Shown piece after piece: positions 9,052-17,942 of a stretch of 64,000 nt of DNA (position 1 is the stretch's first letter; every line of letters starts with the position of its first letter). The stretch is from a bacterium (lineage in GTDB: Bacteria > Planctomycetota > Planctomycetia > Planctomycetales > Planctomycetaceae). Below the pieces are notes generated by a model, which saw nothing but the letters and a program-made list of their open reading frames with translations, was not told where the DNA came from and made no database searches. Made by a program: the position numbers and the translations under genes. Location: positions 744,001 to 808,000 of the forward strand of contig WGME01000003.1 in assembly GCA_016125225.1 (NCBI GenBank), given 5' to 3'.

Positions 9052-11493
9052 ATGCTCTCACTCACTCGACTGAGCCACTGTGTGCTGGCCTTCTGCTGTT
9101 CAATGACAATGCTGCTGGCTGAAGAAGCCGCTTCACCGCAGATTGTGTCGATTCAAACCTGGCCCGAAAAGCTGGTGCTGCACGATGTGCGCGATGCACG
9201 GGGCCTGCTGGTCATCGGTCGTGATGCCGCAGGGAAAACCTATGACTTGACTGCCGATGCAGTCGTCTCCGCGACCACACCTCACATCGAGATCGATGCG
9301 GAACGTTTCGTCAATCCGCGCGAAGTCGGGTCTAGTGAGGTGATCGTCACGGCGAAAGGCCATGAGCAACGCGTGCCGGTTGTGGTGGAAAACGTCGAAC
9401 CGCGGTCGATCGATTATGTGCGCGACTTTCTACCCCACCTCAGCAAGCACGGCTGCAATCAGGGAACGTGCCATGGTGCCCAGCAGGGTCGCAAAGGTTT
9501 CAAGTTGTCGCTGCGAGGTTATGATCCGCTCTACGACTATCGGGCGTTGGTCGATGATGTGTCAGGACGCCGCTTCAATCGGACCGAACCGGCACAAAGC
9601 CTGATGTTGCTGAAGCCCACTCAGGGGGTACCGCACGAAGGGGGCTTCCTCTTCGATGAACAATCACGAGCCTATCGCGATATTGCCCAGTGGATCGCTG
9701 AGGGTTGCCAGTTTTCTGAGACGACCCGGCCTGTGCGACTGGAACTGTTCCCCAGCGCTCCCACGCTCGATCGTCGCGGCGAACGGCAGCAAGTTCAGGT
9801 GATTGCCCATTATGACGATGGTCAATCACGGGATGTCACCCGCGATGCGATGTTTGAAGCTTCGAATTTTGAAGTCGCCACGGTCACCAAAGGGGGACAG
9901 ATTCAGGCTGTCCGCCGTGGTGAAACCGCCGTGCTGGTACGATATGAGGGAGTATATGGCAATCTGAATGTCACCGTACTGGGCAACCGTGAGGGCTTTG
10001 TCTGGCAACCGGCTCCCGAATTCAATTTCATTGATCAAAAAGTGAACCAGAAGCTGGAACGGTTGAAAGCGTTGCCATCGGCTGTGTGTACCGATGCCGA
10101 ATTCCTCCGGCGAGTCACTCTCGACCTGACGGGCTTACCTGCTTCCGCTGACCAAACACGGGCATTTCTCGATGACTCTCGTGACTCACGGTCGAAGCGC
10201 GAGGCATTGATCGACGATCTCCTGAACTCCCCCGAATATGTCGATCACTGGACGCTCAAATGGAGCGACCTGCTCCTGTCGAACCGCAAGTTCATTAAGG
10301 AACAGGGGGTCTGGGGCTTCCGCAACTGGATTCGACAGTCGCTGGCGGAAAACAAACCTTATGACCAGTTCGCTTTCGAATTGATGACAGCGTCAGGGAA
10401 CTCGCTCGAAAACCCTGCCGCCAACTACTACCGCATCGCCCGGGAACCACGCGAGGTCATGGAGAACATGACGCAGGTCTTTCTGGGGACGCGATTCGTC
10501 TGTGCTCAATGCCACGACCATCCGTTCGAAAAGTGGACTCAGACCCAATACTTCGAACTGTCGGCCTACTTTGGTGGTGTCGGACGAAAAGCGCAGGGGA
10601 CGGAAGCCGAAGTCATCTACGATTTGCGGAACCCTCAAACGGTGATGCACGGAGGCACGGGACAACCTGCCCCGCCAAAGTTCCCCTTCACCGTCACCGG
10701 GTATGAAGCGTCCGGCAGCGATGTTCCCCGACTGCAACTTGCCAAGTGGCTCGTCTCGGCGGAAAACCCCTACTTCGCCAAGAGTCTGGTGAATCGTTAC
10801 TGGAGCTACCTCCTCGGCCGCGGAATTATCGACCCGGTCGATGATATCCGTCTGAGCAATCCCGCTTCGAATCCTGAACTGCTGGACGCCTTAACCGCTG
10901 ACTTCATCGCCCATGATTTTGACCTGAAGCATCTGCTGCGGACGATCGCGGCGTCGCAGACGTATCAGCGCAGCTTCATCACCAATGAATGGAACAAAGA
11001 TGATGATGTGAACTATTCGCACGCATCTCCCCGGCGACTCCAGGCAGAGCAGTTGTATGATGCCATCATGGTGGCGACAGGAGCCCCGATGGGAGTACCG
11101 GGAGCACCCACCGGCTTCCGGGCTTCTCAACTTCCCGATGCCGCTGTGAATGTGCCGTTCCTCGATATGTTCGGCCGTGCCCCGCGCGAGTCACCGTGTG
11201 AATGTGAACGATCTTCTGAAGTTAGTCTGGCCCAGACGCTGACGCTCATCAACGGCCCGACCATTTCCGATGCCATTGCTCATCCGCAAGGTCTGGTGCA
11301 GAAACTCGTCACACAGAATGTGACCCCAAAGGAAGCCGTGGCCGAGATTTATCTGTCCGTGCTCAACGGCTTGCCGGACGACACCGAATCGAATCAGGGA
11401 ACAGCTTACGTCACTGAACATGGGCTGCTGGTGGGTGGTCAGGACCTGATGTGGGCCTTGATTAACAGCCCGGCGTTTCTGTTTAATCGGTGA
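9052..11493 (+). CDS. Ig-like / DUF1549 / DUF1553 exported protein with haem motifs
   Basis: 813 residues. The signal peptide ends near LLAEEAASPQ. An N-terminal Ig-like domain is followed by GCNQGTCHGAQQGRKGFKLS, a C-X4-CH site. A BIG2-like beta domain (about residues 245-310) ends VLVRYEGVYGNLNVTV. DUF1549 (VNQKLERLKALPSAVCTDAE onward) has CAQCHDHPFEKWTQ, a canonical CXXCH. DUF1553 has LAKWLVSAENPYFAKSLVNR, ending ALINSPAFLFNR. These abundant planctomycete surface proteins have no settled function; co-occurrence with sulfatases and polysaccharide genes has suggested roles in polymer degradation. Probably an operon with the WD40 protein upstream. Confidence 0.93.
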   Translation: MLSLTRLSHCVLAFCCSMTMLLAEEAASPQIVSIQTWPEKLVLHDVRDARGLLVIGRDAAGKTYDLTADAVVSATTPHIEIDAERFVNPREVGSSEVIVTAKGHEQRVPVVVENVEPRSIDYVRDFLPHLSKHGCNQGTCHGAQQGRKGFKLSLRGYDPLYDYRALVDDVSGRRFNRTEPAQSLMLLKPTQGVPHEGGFLFDEQSRAYRDIAQWIAEGCQFSETTRPVRLELFPSAPTLDRRGERQQVQVIAHYDDGQSRDVTRDAMFEASNFEVATVTKGGQIQAVRRGETAVLVRYEGVYGNLNVTVLGNREGFVWQPAPEFNFIDQKVNQKLERLKALPSAVCTDAEFLRRVTLDLTGLPASADQTRAFLDDSRDSRSKREALIDDLLNSPEYVDHWTLKWSDLLLSNRKFIKEQGVWGFRNWIRQSLAENKPYDQFAFELMTASGNSLENPAANYYRIAREPREVMENMTQVFLGTRFVCAQCHDHPFEKWTQTQYFELSAYFGGVGRKAQGTEAEVIYDLRNPQTVMHGGTGQPAPPKFPFTVTGYEASGSDVPRLQLAKWLVSAENPYFAKSLVNRYWSYLLGRGIIDPVDDIRLSNPASNPELLDALTADFIAHDFDLKHLLRTIAASQTYQRSFITNEWNKDDDVNYSHASPRRLQAEQLYDAIMVATGAPMGVPGAPTGFRASQLPDAAVNVPFLDMFGRAPRESPCECERSSEVSLAQTLTLINGPTISDAIAHPQGLVQKLVTQNVTPKEAVAEIYLSVLNGLPDDTESNQGTAYVTEHGLLVGGQDLMWALINSPAFLFNR

Positions 11494-11577
11494 TAACAAG
11501 CAGGGGCAGATCGGCCGATATCACTGGCGTGTCGGGTCGGATATTTGTCCGATTTCACAAGTGGATATCGGCTGGTC

Positions 11578-12504
11578 ATGTTGCCTCGATCTGAGAAAAG
11601 CCGCATCAATCAGAGTGCCGCATTTATCGGCTTGTTCGTGAATGTGTGCCTGGTGATTGCCAAGTTGCTGGCGGGCATTCTGGGGCACTCCTATGCCCTG
11701 GTGGCAGACGCTGTCGAGTCCTCCACCGATGTCATTGGTTCGCTGGTGGTGTGGGGTGGTTTGCGGATTTCCGCGCGACCTCCCGACGATGCGTATCCTT
11801 ATGGATATGGTCGGGCAGAATCTTTAGCCGTGGCCGTGCTGGCTCTTCTACTGCTCAGTGCCGCGGTGGGGATTGCGACGGCCTCGATTCATGAAATCCT
11901 GACACCGCACCATACCCCCGCGGCCTATACATTGGCGGTCCTGGCGGGGGTGATCGGGATCAAGGAAGGGTTGTTTCGCCGCGTGCAGAATGTGGCGCTG
12001 GAAACCGAGAGTCTGGCGGTACTGACCGACGCCTGGCATCACCGCAGCGATGCAATTACATCCGCTGCAGCGTTTGTCGGTATCGCATTAGCTATCTGGG
12101 GTGGGCCCGGTTGGGAAGCGTCCGATGACTGGGCGGCTTTACTCGCTGCGGGGATCATTGGCTGGAATGGCTATCGCTTTCTGCGAGTCGCGGTAGAGCA
12201 GTTGATGGACCGTCAGCCGGCCAGTGAAATTTTGAATGCGATTGCCTTGGCTACCCAGAGTGTGCCTGAAGTGCAACAGTACGAGAAGTTGCGAGTGCGG
12301 CCGGCCGGCGACGAGTGGTATGTTGACCTGCACATTCAAGTTGCCCCCCAGACGCCGCTGTTTGTCGCGCACCAGATCAGTGGCCGGGTCAAGAGTGCCA
12401 TCCGCGAGCAGGTACCGTCCGTCCGCGACGTGCTCATTCACATCGAGCCTTACTGGGAACCAGCATCGGCCGTGCTCGATGGCCCTCCACCCGCCACCCA
12501 TTGA
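11578..12504 (+). CDS. Cation diffusion facilitator family transporter
   Basis: 308 residues. An inner-membrane divalent metal/proton antiporter with about six membrane segments. Metal-site motifs are in LVADAVESSTDVIGS (helix 2) and LTDAWHHRSDAITS (helix 5). The C-terminal cytoplasmic ferredoxin-like domain contains VRPAGDEWYVDLHIQVAP. The His-Asp pair in helix 5 is compatible with Zn2+, but specificity cannot be fixed by inspection. The ATG at 11578 is preferred to an upstream TTG at 11545, because the residues in between look non-coding. No adjacent metal-responsive regulator is visible. Confidence 0.9.
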   Translation: MLPRSEKSRINQSAAFIGLFVNVCLVIAKLLAGILGHSYALVADAVESSTDVIGSLVVWGGLRISARPPDDAYPYGYGRAESLAVAVLALLLLSAAVGIATASIHEILTPHHTPAAYTLAVLAGVIGIKEGLFRRVQNVALETESLAVLTDAWHHRSDAITSAAAFVGIALAIWGGPGWEASDDWAALLAAGIIGWNGYRFLRVAVEQLMDRQPASEILNAIALATQSVPEVQQYEKLRVRPAGDEWYVDLHIQVAPQTPLFVAHQISGRVKSAIREQVPSVRDVLIHIEPYWEPASAVLDGPPPATH

Positions 12505-12725
12505 TTGGGCCTCAGTCGATCTGATGGAGAATCATTGGGGTGAACAGGCGGTATGTTATTGCGCTGATCCCATGTCTCATGGGGCGATTTCCTGCTCCAG
12601 CATCGACGTCGTTGATTATATTCGGTTCAATACAGCCTGCCATTCCCCGGAAGCGTGACTGAATGACAGGAATTCGACAGTCACACCTTCTACCAGCAAG
12701 ATTTCATTTGGACGGAGCCTCGGAC

Positions 12726-14567
12726 ATGTCCCCGGAAACACCTGGCCCACTGCTGATTAGCATCCAGGGAGCGGTCGCCTCTCAACGCCTTGAATTGGCG
12801 CTGCAGGTGGGGGAGACAGTACGACTCGGACGGCAACCGCAATCGGGCTGGGCTGTCCCTTGGGACAAGATGATTTCTCGCGAGCATGCCGACCTGCAAT
12901 GGAATGGCAAGCAGCTTGCCATCCATGTCGCACCGGCGGCCCGCAATCCACTATTGCATCATGGTCGTCAGACACGCACTCTGGAAATTGAGGTTGGTGA
13001 CTGGTTTCAGATCGGCCAGACAAACTTTCACACACGCTGGCTCGACGAGCCGGAAAGTCCGCCCCCGCTGGAAGCCACCACTTCGTTTCTCACGGAGATT
13101 TCCGAAGGTTATTCCGCAGCCGAACTGCGCAAGATTCAGTTTCAGAATGCCGCCCAGCAACTCGACCTGTTGTCGGAATTGCCTGAGACCCTGAGAAAGG
13201 CTGCATCCGATCTGGAATTGTGTGGTACCTTGTCGCGTTTGTTATTGACCGCTTTGCCACAGGCGGTTGCCGTGGCGGTCTCGCACTACGACGTCAGCCA
13301 GTTGCCCCCCGATCCTTATGTGCTGACCAACTTCCCCAAACCGCTGACGATGCGTACTGAATTGCGTGAAGATTATACCGGCCGGTTTCAGCCGAGTCGG
13401 CGAATGATCTGGAAAACGTTGAAGCATGGTCGCAGCCTGATTCACATTTCTTCCGGCACCGGCGATGAAGACTCCGGCGTGACATTGAGCGAGGGGTTAG
13501 GCTGGTCGTTCTGTTGTCCGGTGCGGGGAGAGGCGACCACGGGTTGGTGTCTGTATGTTTCCGGTCGAGGTACCCGTTCGGGTTCCATGATCATGACCGA
13601 TTCGGACCTGATGCCCGACTTGCGTTTTACCGAGTTGGTGGCTCAGTTCATTGGTGCGGTGCGACAGATCCGCTTGCTGCAAGATCAGAAGACGCAACTC
13701 AGTACCTTCTTCTCACCCAAGGTTATTGAAAGTATCAATGACTCTCGTCGGTCGGTCGAACTTTTGTCACCGGCGGAACGGAGCGTCACGGTGCTGTTTT
13801 GTGATGTCCGTGGCTTCTCGCGGAAATCGGAAGAACACCAGGGAGATCTGCTTGGGCTGCTGGATTCCGTTTCCGCCGCCTTAGGTGTGATGGCTAAGGG
13901 TATCCAGGAGCACGATGGAACCATCGCCGATTTTCAAGGCGATGCCGCACTCGGATTCTGGGGCTGGCCTGTTCCGCTGGAGGAAGGGCCCTGGCCTGCC
14001 TGCCAGGCAGCCATCCAGATCTTGCGGGAATTTCAGTCCAGATCGCAACAACCAGACGACCTCCTGTGCGGTTTCTCGGTGGGGATCGGCATTGCCCATG
14101 GCCGGGCAGTGGCTGGCCGCATCGGCACCGACCGTCAGTCGAAGGTGGGAGTGCTGGGACCAGTGGTCAATCTTGGTTCGCGATTGGAAGGACTGACCAA
14201 GCATTTCGGCGTACCCATCTGCATCGACGAAACCTCAGCAAAGACACTGAAGTCACAGTCCCGATCTCGAGAACTCCTCATCCGGCGTCTGGCCATGGTG
14301 CGTCCAAAGGGAATGGATTCCCCCATTACGATTTATGGGCTCTGGCCACACGAATGTCTTGCCCCCGGGCTGTCGGCAGAAATTCTCGCAGAAGCCGACG
14401 CGGCAATCGATTCGATCATTCAAGGTGACTGGGCCCGAGCCAGGAAAATTCTGGAATGCTTCCCGGTAACTGACGGTCCGAGCCAGCAGCTTTTGAAGTT
14501 AATGGCGGGGACTCACTACCAACCACCAGCCGATTGGGATGGGGCATTTTCCCTTTCGAACAAATAG
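12726..14567 (+). CDS. FHA-domain class III nucleotidyl cyclase
   Basis: About 613 residues. N-terminal FHA domain (about 8-115) with VRLGRQPQSGW and ISREHADLQWNG, a phosphothreonine-recognition fold. The middle (about 150-325) resembles a GAF-type sensor region. The class III cyclase domain starts near residue 350: FCDVRGFS gives metal Asp360, and FQGDAALGFWG gives metal Asp406. VNLGSRLEG gives the transition-state Asn and Arg. The purine-specifying positions are unusual (Asp402 and Pro479), so cAMP versus cGMP is open. GGAG eight bases before ATG 12726 supports this start; ATG 12663 is an alternative. Signalling genes follow. Confidence 0.88.
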   Translation: MSPETPGPLLISIQGAVASQRLELALQVGETVRLGRQPQSGWAVPWDKMISREHADLQWNGKQLAIHVAPAARNPLLHHGRQTRTLEIEVGDWFQIGQTNFHTRWLDEPESPPPLEATTSFLTEISEGYSAAELRKIQFQNAAQQLDLLSELPETLRKAASDLELCGTLSRLLLTALPQAVAVAVSHYDVSQLPPDPYVLTNFPKPLTMRTELREDYTGRFQPSRRMIWKTLKHGRSLIHISSGTGDEDSGVTLSEGLGWSFCCPVRGEATTGWCLYVSGRGTRSGSMIMTDSDLMPDLRFTELVAQFIGAVRQIRLLQDQKTQLSTFFSPKVIESINDSRRSVELLSPAERSVTVLFCDVRGFSRKSEEHQGDLLGLLDSVSAALGVMAKGIQEHDGTIADFQGDAALGFWGWPVPLEEGPWPACQAAIQILREFQSRSQQPDDLLCGFSVGIGIAHGRAVAGRIGTDRQSKVGVLGPVVNLGSRLEGLTKHFGVPICIDETSAKTLKSQSRSRELLIRRLAMVRPKGMDSPITIYGLWPHECLAPGLSAEILAEADAAIDSIIQGDWARARKILECFPVTDGPSQQLLKLMAGTHYQPPADWDGAFSLSNK

Positions 14568-14662
14568 TTCCTCCGCTCGGTCAAACCCGGTTAATCCCGT
14601 TGCCAACTGCCAAAGTGTTCGGCTTAACGCTGTAGAAAATCTCGGTGTTCGTAGGGCATTCA

Positions 14663-14687
14663 GGCTGACGGCATCAGTACGTCAGCC
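14663..14687 (+). terminator. Hairpin between cyclase and histidine kinase genes
   Basis: A perfect 8-base stem GGCTGACG / CGTCAGCC with a 9-base loop, 95 bases after the cyclase stop. No T-run follows, so it may be a Rho-type or processing structure. The rest of the 14568-14828 gap is AT-rich and probably carries the kinase promoter. Confidence 0.35.
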
Positions 14688-14828
14688 ATAAATCCGAGTT
14701 CCCGCTCCGGCATGAACAATCTCTTATAGTTTCTTTGAGGCATCATTCCTCTCGCAATTCAGTGAATTTCACCTTACAATTTTGTTTCATTTTTCATGTC
14801 AGTTGTTTGACAATCGGAATGTTCTGTT

Positions 14829-17192
14829 GTGACGACCTCACACCCTACTGAGATCGCGCCTGCATCAACTGATTCGATCAACTCCGATGGTTCGTTAGAC
14901 CGTGGTGAATTGTTTCAAGCCTTGCTGAAACATACTCCGACCGTCGTCTGGCAAATCGATGCGGCGGGGCGTTTCACCTACTCAGAAGGTCGGGGACTCC
15001 AGAGTCTGGGACTTCAATCGAGCGAGGTAATTGGCCAGAGTGTTTTCCAACTCTATCGCGATCTGCCCCATGTGGTCGATGCTCTACACAAAGTTCTGAA
15101 TGGTGAAGAACAACAACTACTCACAGAGGTTCGCGGTGTCCATTTTGAAAGCTGGATGACTCCGCTGCGGAATGCCAACGGCGAGACGATTGGTGCCATG
15201 GGTGTTGCACATGATGTGACCAGTCGAGTGCGGGCTCAGGAGTCGGAACGCAGCAGTTCGGAACGATTTCTGAAAGCCTTTCATGCCTCGCCGGCGGGGA
15301 TTCTACTCACGGAACTGCCTCTCGGCCGAATTTTGGATGCGAATGCTGCCTTCGCGAAGTTGTATGGCCTCTCGCGTGAAGAACTGGTCGGTAAAACGAC
15401 ACTGGAAATCGGACTATGGCCCGATGCGGCCACGCGAGAACGGTATCTGCAACCTGCCTTGGAACGGAACGAGCAAGTACAGTTTCGTTATCAACTACAA
15501 ACCAAGCAAGGAGCGGTCAAGCCCGTCCAGGTTGTCACAGAAGTGGTCGAACTCGACGGCCGACCTTGCGCCCTGTTCATCGTACGGGAAGCCCAACGCT
15601 ATCAGCGAATCCGCCGCGCTTTAGCCCGCAGTCAAAAACGATATCGCTCGTTATTAAAGTTGGCACCGGTCGGTATCTTCCGAGCAAACCAAAAGGGGCA
15701 GATTGTCGATTGTAACCGGTATTGCCTGCAGCTCTTTAACACCAGTCGCGAAGCCTTGCAGACACGCGGTTGGTGGCCGTTTATGCCAGCCGACTATCGA
15801 AAGGCACTCAAGACCCAATGGATGAAGTCGCTGGAGACACGTCAGGCACTGACCGCAGAATTTCCAGTGACCGTGAATCAGGCCGATGTCTGGCTGCAAT
15901 TAAAACTCGAACCAGGGCGCTCGCATCGCAACTTTTTTGGATCGCTTACCGACATCACACAGCGGAAGCTGATGGAGTTGGAACTGCAGAATGTCAATGA
16001 GCGTCTGGAAGAGAATGTGCGTGTTCGCACCGACCTGTTGACGCGCGCCAGCATAACTTTGGAAGAACAGATTTTCCAACGTCGCCGGACATATATTGAA
16101 CTGGAAAAATCAGAAGAGCGGTGGCGGGCTCTCGTGCAACATGCTCCCGATGTGATCCTGCTGGTGAATCCTGATGGGGACATTACGTTTATCAACCACA
16201 CTGCCATTCCACGTGAACATGGGACAGCCGATGTGATTGGGCGGTCCATTTATGATTTCACGTTGGAAGAATTCCACGAAGAAACGCGTGAGGTCATGGC
16301 CCGAGTCTTTCAGGGTGGGGAATCGGTGACCCATGAAGTCCAGGCACCGGGCGTACAAGGGGAGCGACGCTGGTTTCAAAGCCATCTGTCACCGATCTAT
16401 CACGAAGGGCAGGTGGTTGGCGCCACCGCAGTCGTTCGCGATATTACCGATGCACGACATTCTGCAGAGCAACTGCGTCAAACCGAAGATTTGCTGGCCC
16501 ATTCCGGCCGAGTACGCATGGTCGGCGAAATGACCGCTGGGTTTGCTCATGAACTCGGTCAACCGCTGTCGGCAATTTCGACATACCTGGAAGCCTGCCT
16601 CATTCGTCTGCGACGCGATGGCCAGACGTCGAGCGAGATTCTGGATGCGATGCAGGAAGCGGTGAAGGAAGCGCAACGGGCCATCCGAGTCGTCCGCGGA
16701 CTGCGCGAATTCCTCCAGCGGAATGAACTGCAAAGGCATTCAGAAAACCTGAACCAGATCGTGAAAGATGCGCTGCGGTTAGGGGAAGTCAGTCTCCGCA
16801 AATACCAGGTCGATCTGCAACTCGAACTTGATCATCATTTGCCCAACGCCCAACTCGATAGCATTCAGGTAATGCAAGTGCTGCTCAACCTGATGCTGAA
16901 TGCTGCTGAAGCCATGCACGAAGCCCGCAGTCCGTTACGTACAATTCGGATTGTGACACGTTGCGTGCAAAACAAATGGGTCGAATGTGAGGTGGCAGAT
17001 TCAGGTCCAGGCTTGCCTGAGACCGCGGCAAATGCGATCTTTGAGACGTTCTTTACCACCAAAAAAGCAGGATTGGGATTAGGCCTAGCCATCAGTCGAC
17101 GCATTGTTGAAGCCCATGGCGGGCAAATCAATGCTGGGAATCAGCCAAATTCGTCCGGAGCTAGTTTTCTTGTTCGTCTACCCGTTAAGTAG
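14829..17192 (+). CDS. Multi-PAS sensor histidine kinase
   Basis: 787 residues with no membrane segment, so cytoplasmic. Four PAS-type units are visible, starting near 28 (LKHTPTVVWQIDAAGRF), 150 (AFHASPAGILLTELPLGRIL), 277 (LLKLAPVGIFRANQKGQIVD) and 437 (LVQHAPDVILLVNPDGDITF). A coiled coil (about 385-430) precedes the last. The kinase core has the H-box GFAHELGQPLSAIS (His about 574), the N-box LNLMLNAAEAMHE, VADSGPGLPE, and FFTTKKAGLGLGLAISRR. The HELGQPLSAI form is that of FixL/DctB-type kinases. The partner is the FixJ-like regulator 17 bases downstream. GTG start at 14829. No haem-PAS histidine can be asserted. Confidence 0.94.
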   Translation: MTTSHPTEIAPASTDSINSDGSLDRGELFQALLKHTPTVVWQIDAAGRFTYSEGRGLQSLGLQSSEVIGQSVFQLYRDLPHVVDALHKVLNGEEQQLLTEVRGVHFESWMTPLRNANGETIGAMGVAHDVTSRVRAQESERSSSERFLKAFHASPAGILLTELPLGRILDANAAFAKLYGLSREELVGKTTLEIGLWPDAATRERYLQPALERNEQVQFRYQLQTKQGAVKPVQVVTEVVELDGRPCALFIVREAQRYQRIRRALARSQKRYRSLLKLAPVGIFRANQKGQIVDCNRYCLQLFNTSREALQTRGWWPFMPADYRKALKTQWMKSLETRQALTAEFPVTVNQADVWLQLKLEPGRSHRNFFGSLTDITQRKLMELELQNVNERLEENVRVRTDLLTRASITLEEQIFQRRRTYIELEKSEERWRALVQHAPDVILLVNPDGDITFINHTAIPREHGTADVIGRSIYDFTLEEFHEETREVMARVFQGGESVTHEVQAPGVQGERRWFQSHLSPIYHEGQVVGATAVVRDITDARHSAEQLRQTEDLLAHSGRVRMVGEMTAGFAHELGQPLSAISTYLEACLIRLRRDGQTSSEILDAMQEAVKEAQRAIRVVRGLREFLQRNELQRHSENLNQIVKDALRLGEVSLRKYQVDLQLELDHHLPNAQLDSIQVMQVLLNLMLNAAEAMHEARSPLRTIRIVTRCVQNKWVECEVADSGPGLPETAANAIFETFFTTKKAGLGLGLAISRRIVEAHGGQINAGNQPNSSGASFLVRLPVK

Positions 17193-17209
17193 CCATCAGG
17201 AGATCGGAC

Positions 17210-17899
17210 ATGACCGCCGTCATGAATAGCACAGCGACAGAGATGACCGTCTTTGTGGTCGATGACGATCCCGCCGTCCGCGGAAGCCTGCGGTTTCTCA
17301 TGGAATCGGTGGGATTGTCGGTCCAGACATTTGGTTCGGCTCAAGAATTCCTGGCCACTTTCGATGCGGATCAGGCGGGCTGCATTGTGACCGATGTCCG
17401 CATGCTCGGCATGACGGGCCTGGAGTTGCAGGAGCGGTTGCGCGAGATGAGCTGTCAGATCCCCATGATCCTGATCACGGCCTATGCCGATGTTCCGATG
17501 GCGGTTCGTGCTATGAAACATGGTGCCATCCATTTCTTTGAAAAGCCCATCAACAATCATCTGCTGCTGGAACAAATTCATCAGGCAATGGCAGACAATC
17601 AGGAGCGTCTGGAAGGCCTGCAGAAGTCACAACACATCGAAGTGAAATATCGCAAGCTGACCCCGCGTGAAGCCGAAGTGATGGACGAAGTGGTGGCTGG
17701 CTACTCCAGTAAAGAAATTGGGCAGCGGCTGGGTGTCAGCTTCAAGACGGTGGAAGCCCATCGCGCAAAAATCATGCGCAAGATGGAAGTCGATAATGTT
17801 CCACACCTGATTCGTAATTTCCTGGAAATTCGTCCGGAGAAGCGAGTTCGGCGAGAATCCGAACATTCTGGTGATTCAGAAGCCCATTCGAATGAATAA
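17210..17899 (+). CDS. FixJ/NarL-type response regulator
   Basis: 229 residues. The receiver domain (about 12-125) has the acidic pair in VVDDDPAVRG, the phospho-acceptor Asp in CIVTDVRMLGMTG, Thr in ILITAYADVPMAV and Lys in FFEKPI. The LuxR-type DNA-binding domain reads LTPREAEVMDEVVAGYSSKE then GVSFKTVEAHRAKIMRKM. Phosphorylation by the upstream kinase should switch DNA binding and so transcription. It lies 17 bases after the kinase gene, so they form a two-gene unit. The last 20 residues are a charged tail. Confidence 0.95.
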   Translation: MTAVMNSTATEMTVFVVDDDPAVRGSLRFLMESVGLSVQTFGSAQEFLATFDADQAGCIVTDVRMLGMTGLELQERLREMSCQIPMILITAYADVPMAVRAMKHGAIHFFEKPINNHLLLEQIHQAMADNQERLEGLQKSQHIEVKYRKLTPREAEVMDEVVAGYSSKEIGQRLGVSFKTVEAHRAKIMRKMEVDNVPHLIRNFLEIRPEKRVRRESEHSGDSEAHSNE

Positions 17900-17942
17900 C
17901 GGCTCCACCTGCCTCGCCTGAGACATCTTTGAATGACTCCGA

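Noticed and set aside
14807-14812. TTGACA resembling a -35 box before the histidine kinase
   Set aside because: Only 17 bases before the start codon, leaving no room for a -10 box and leader; chance match.
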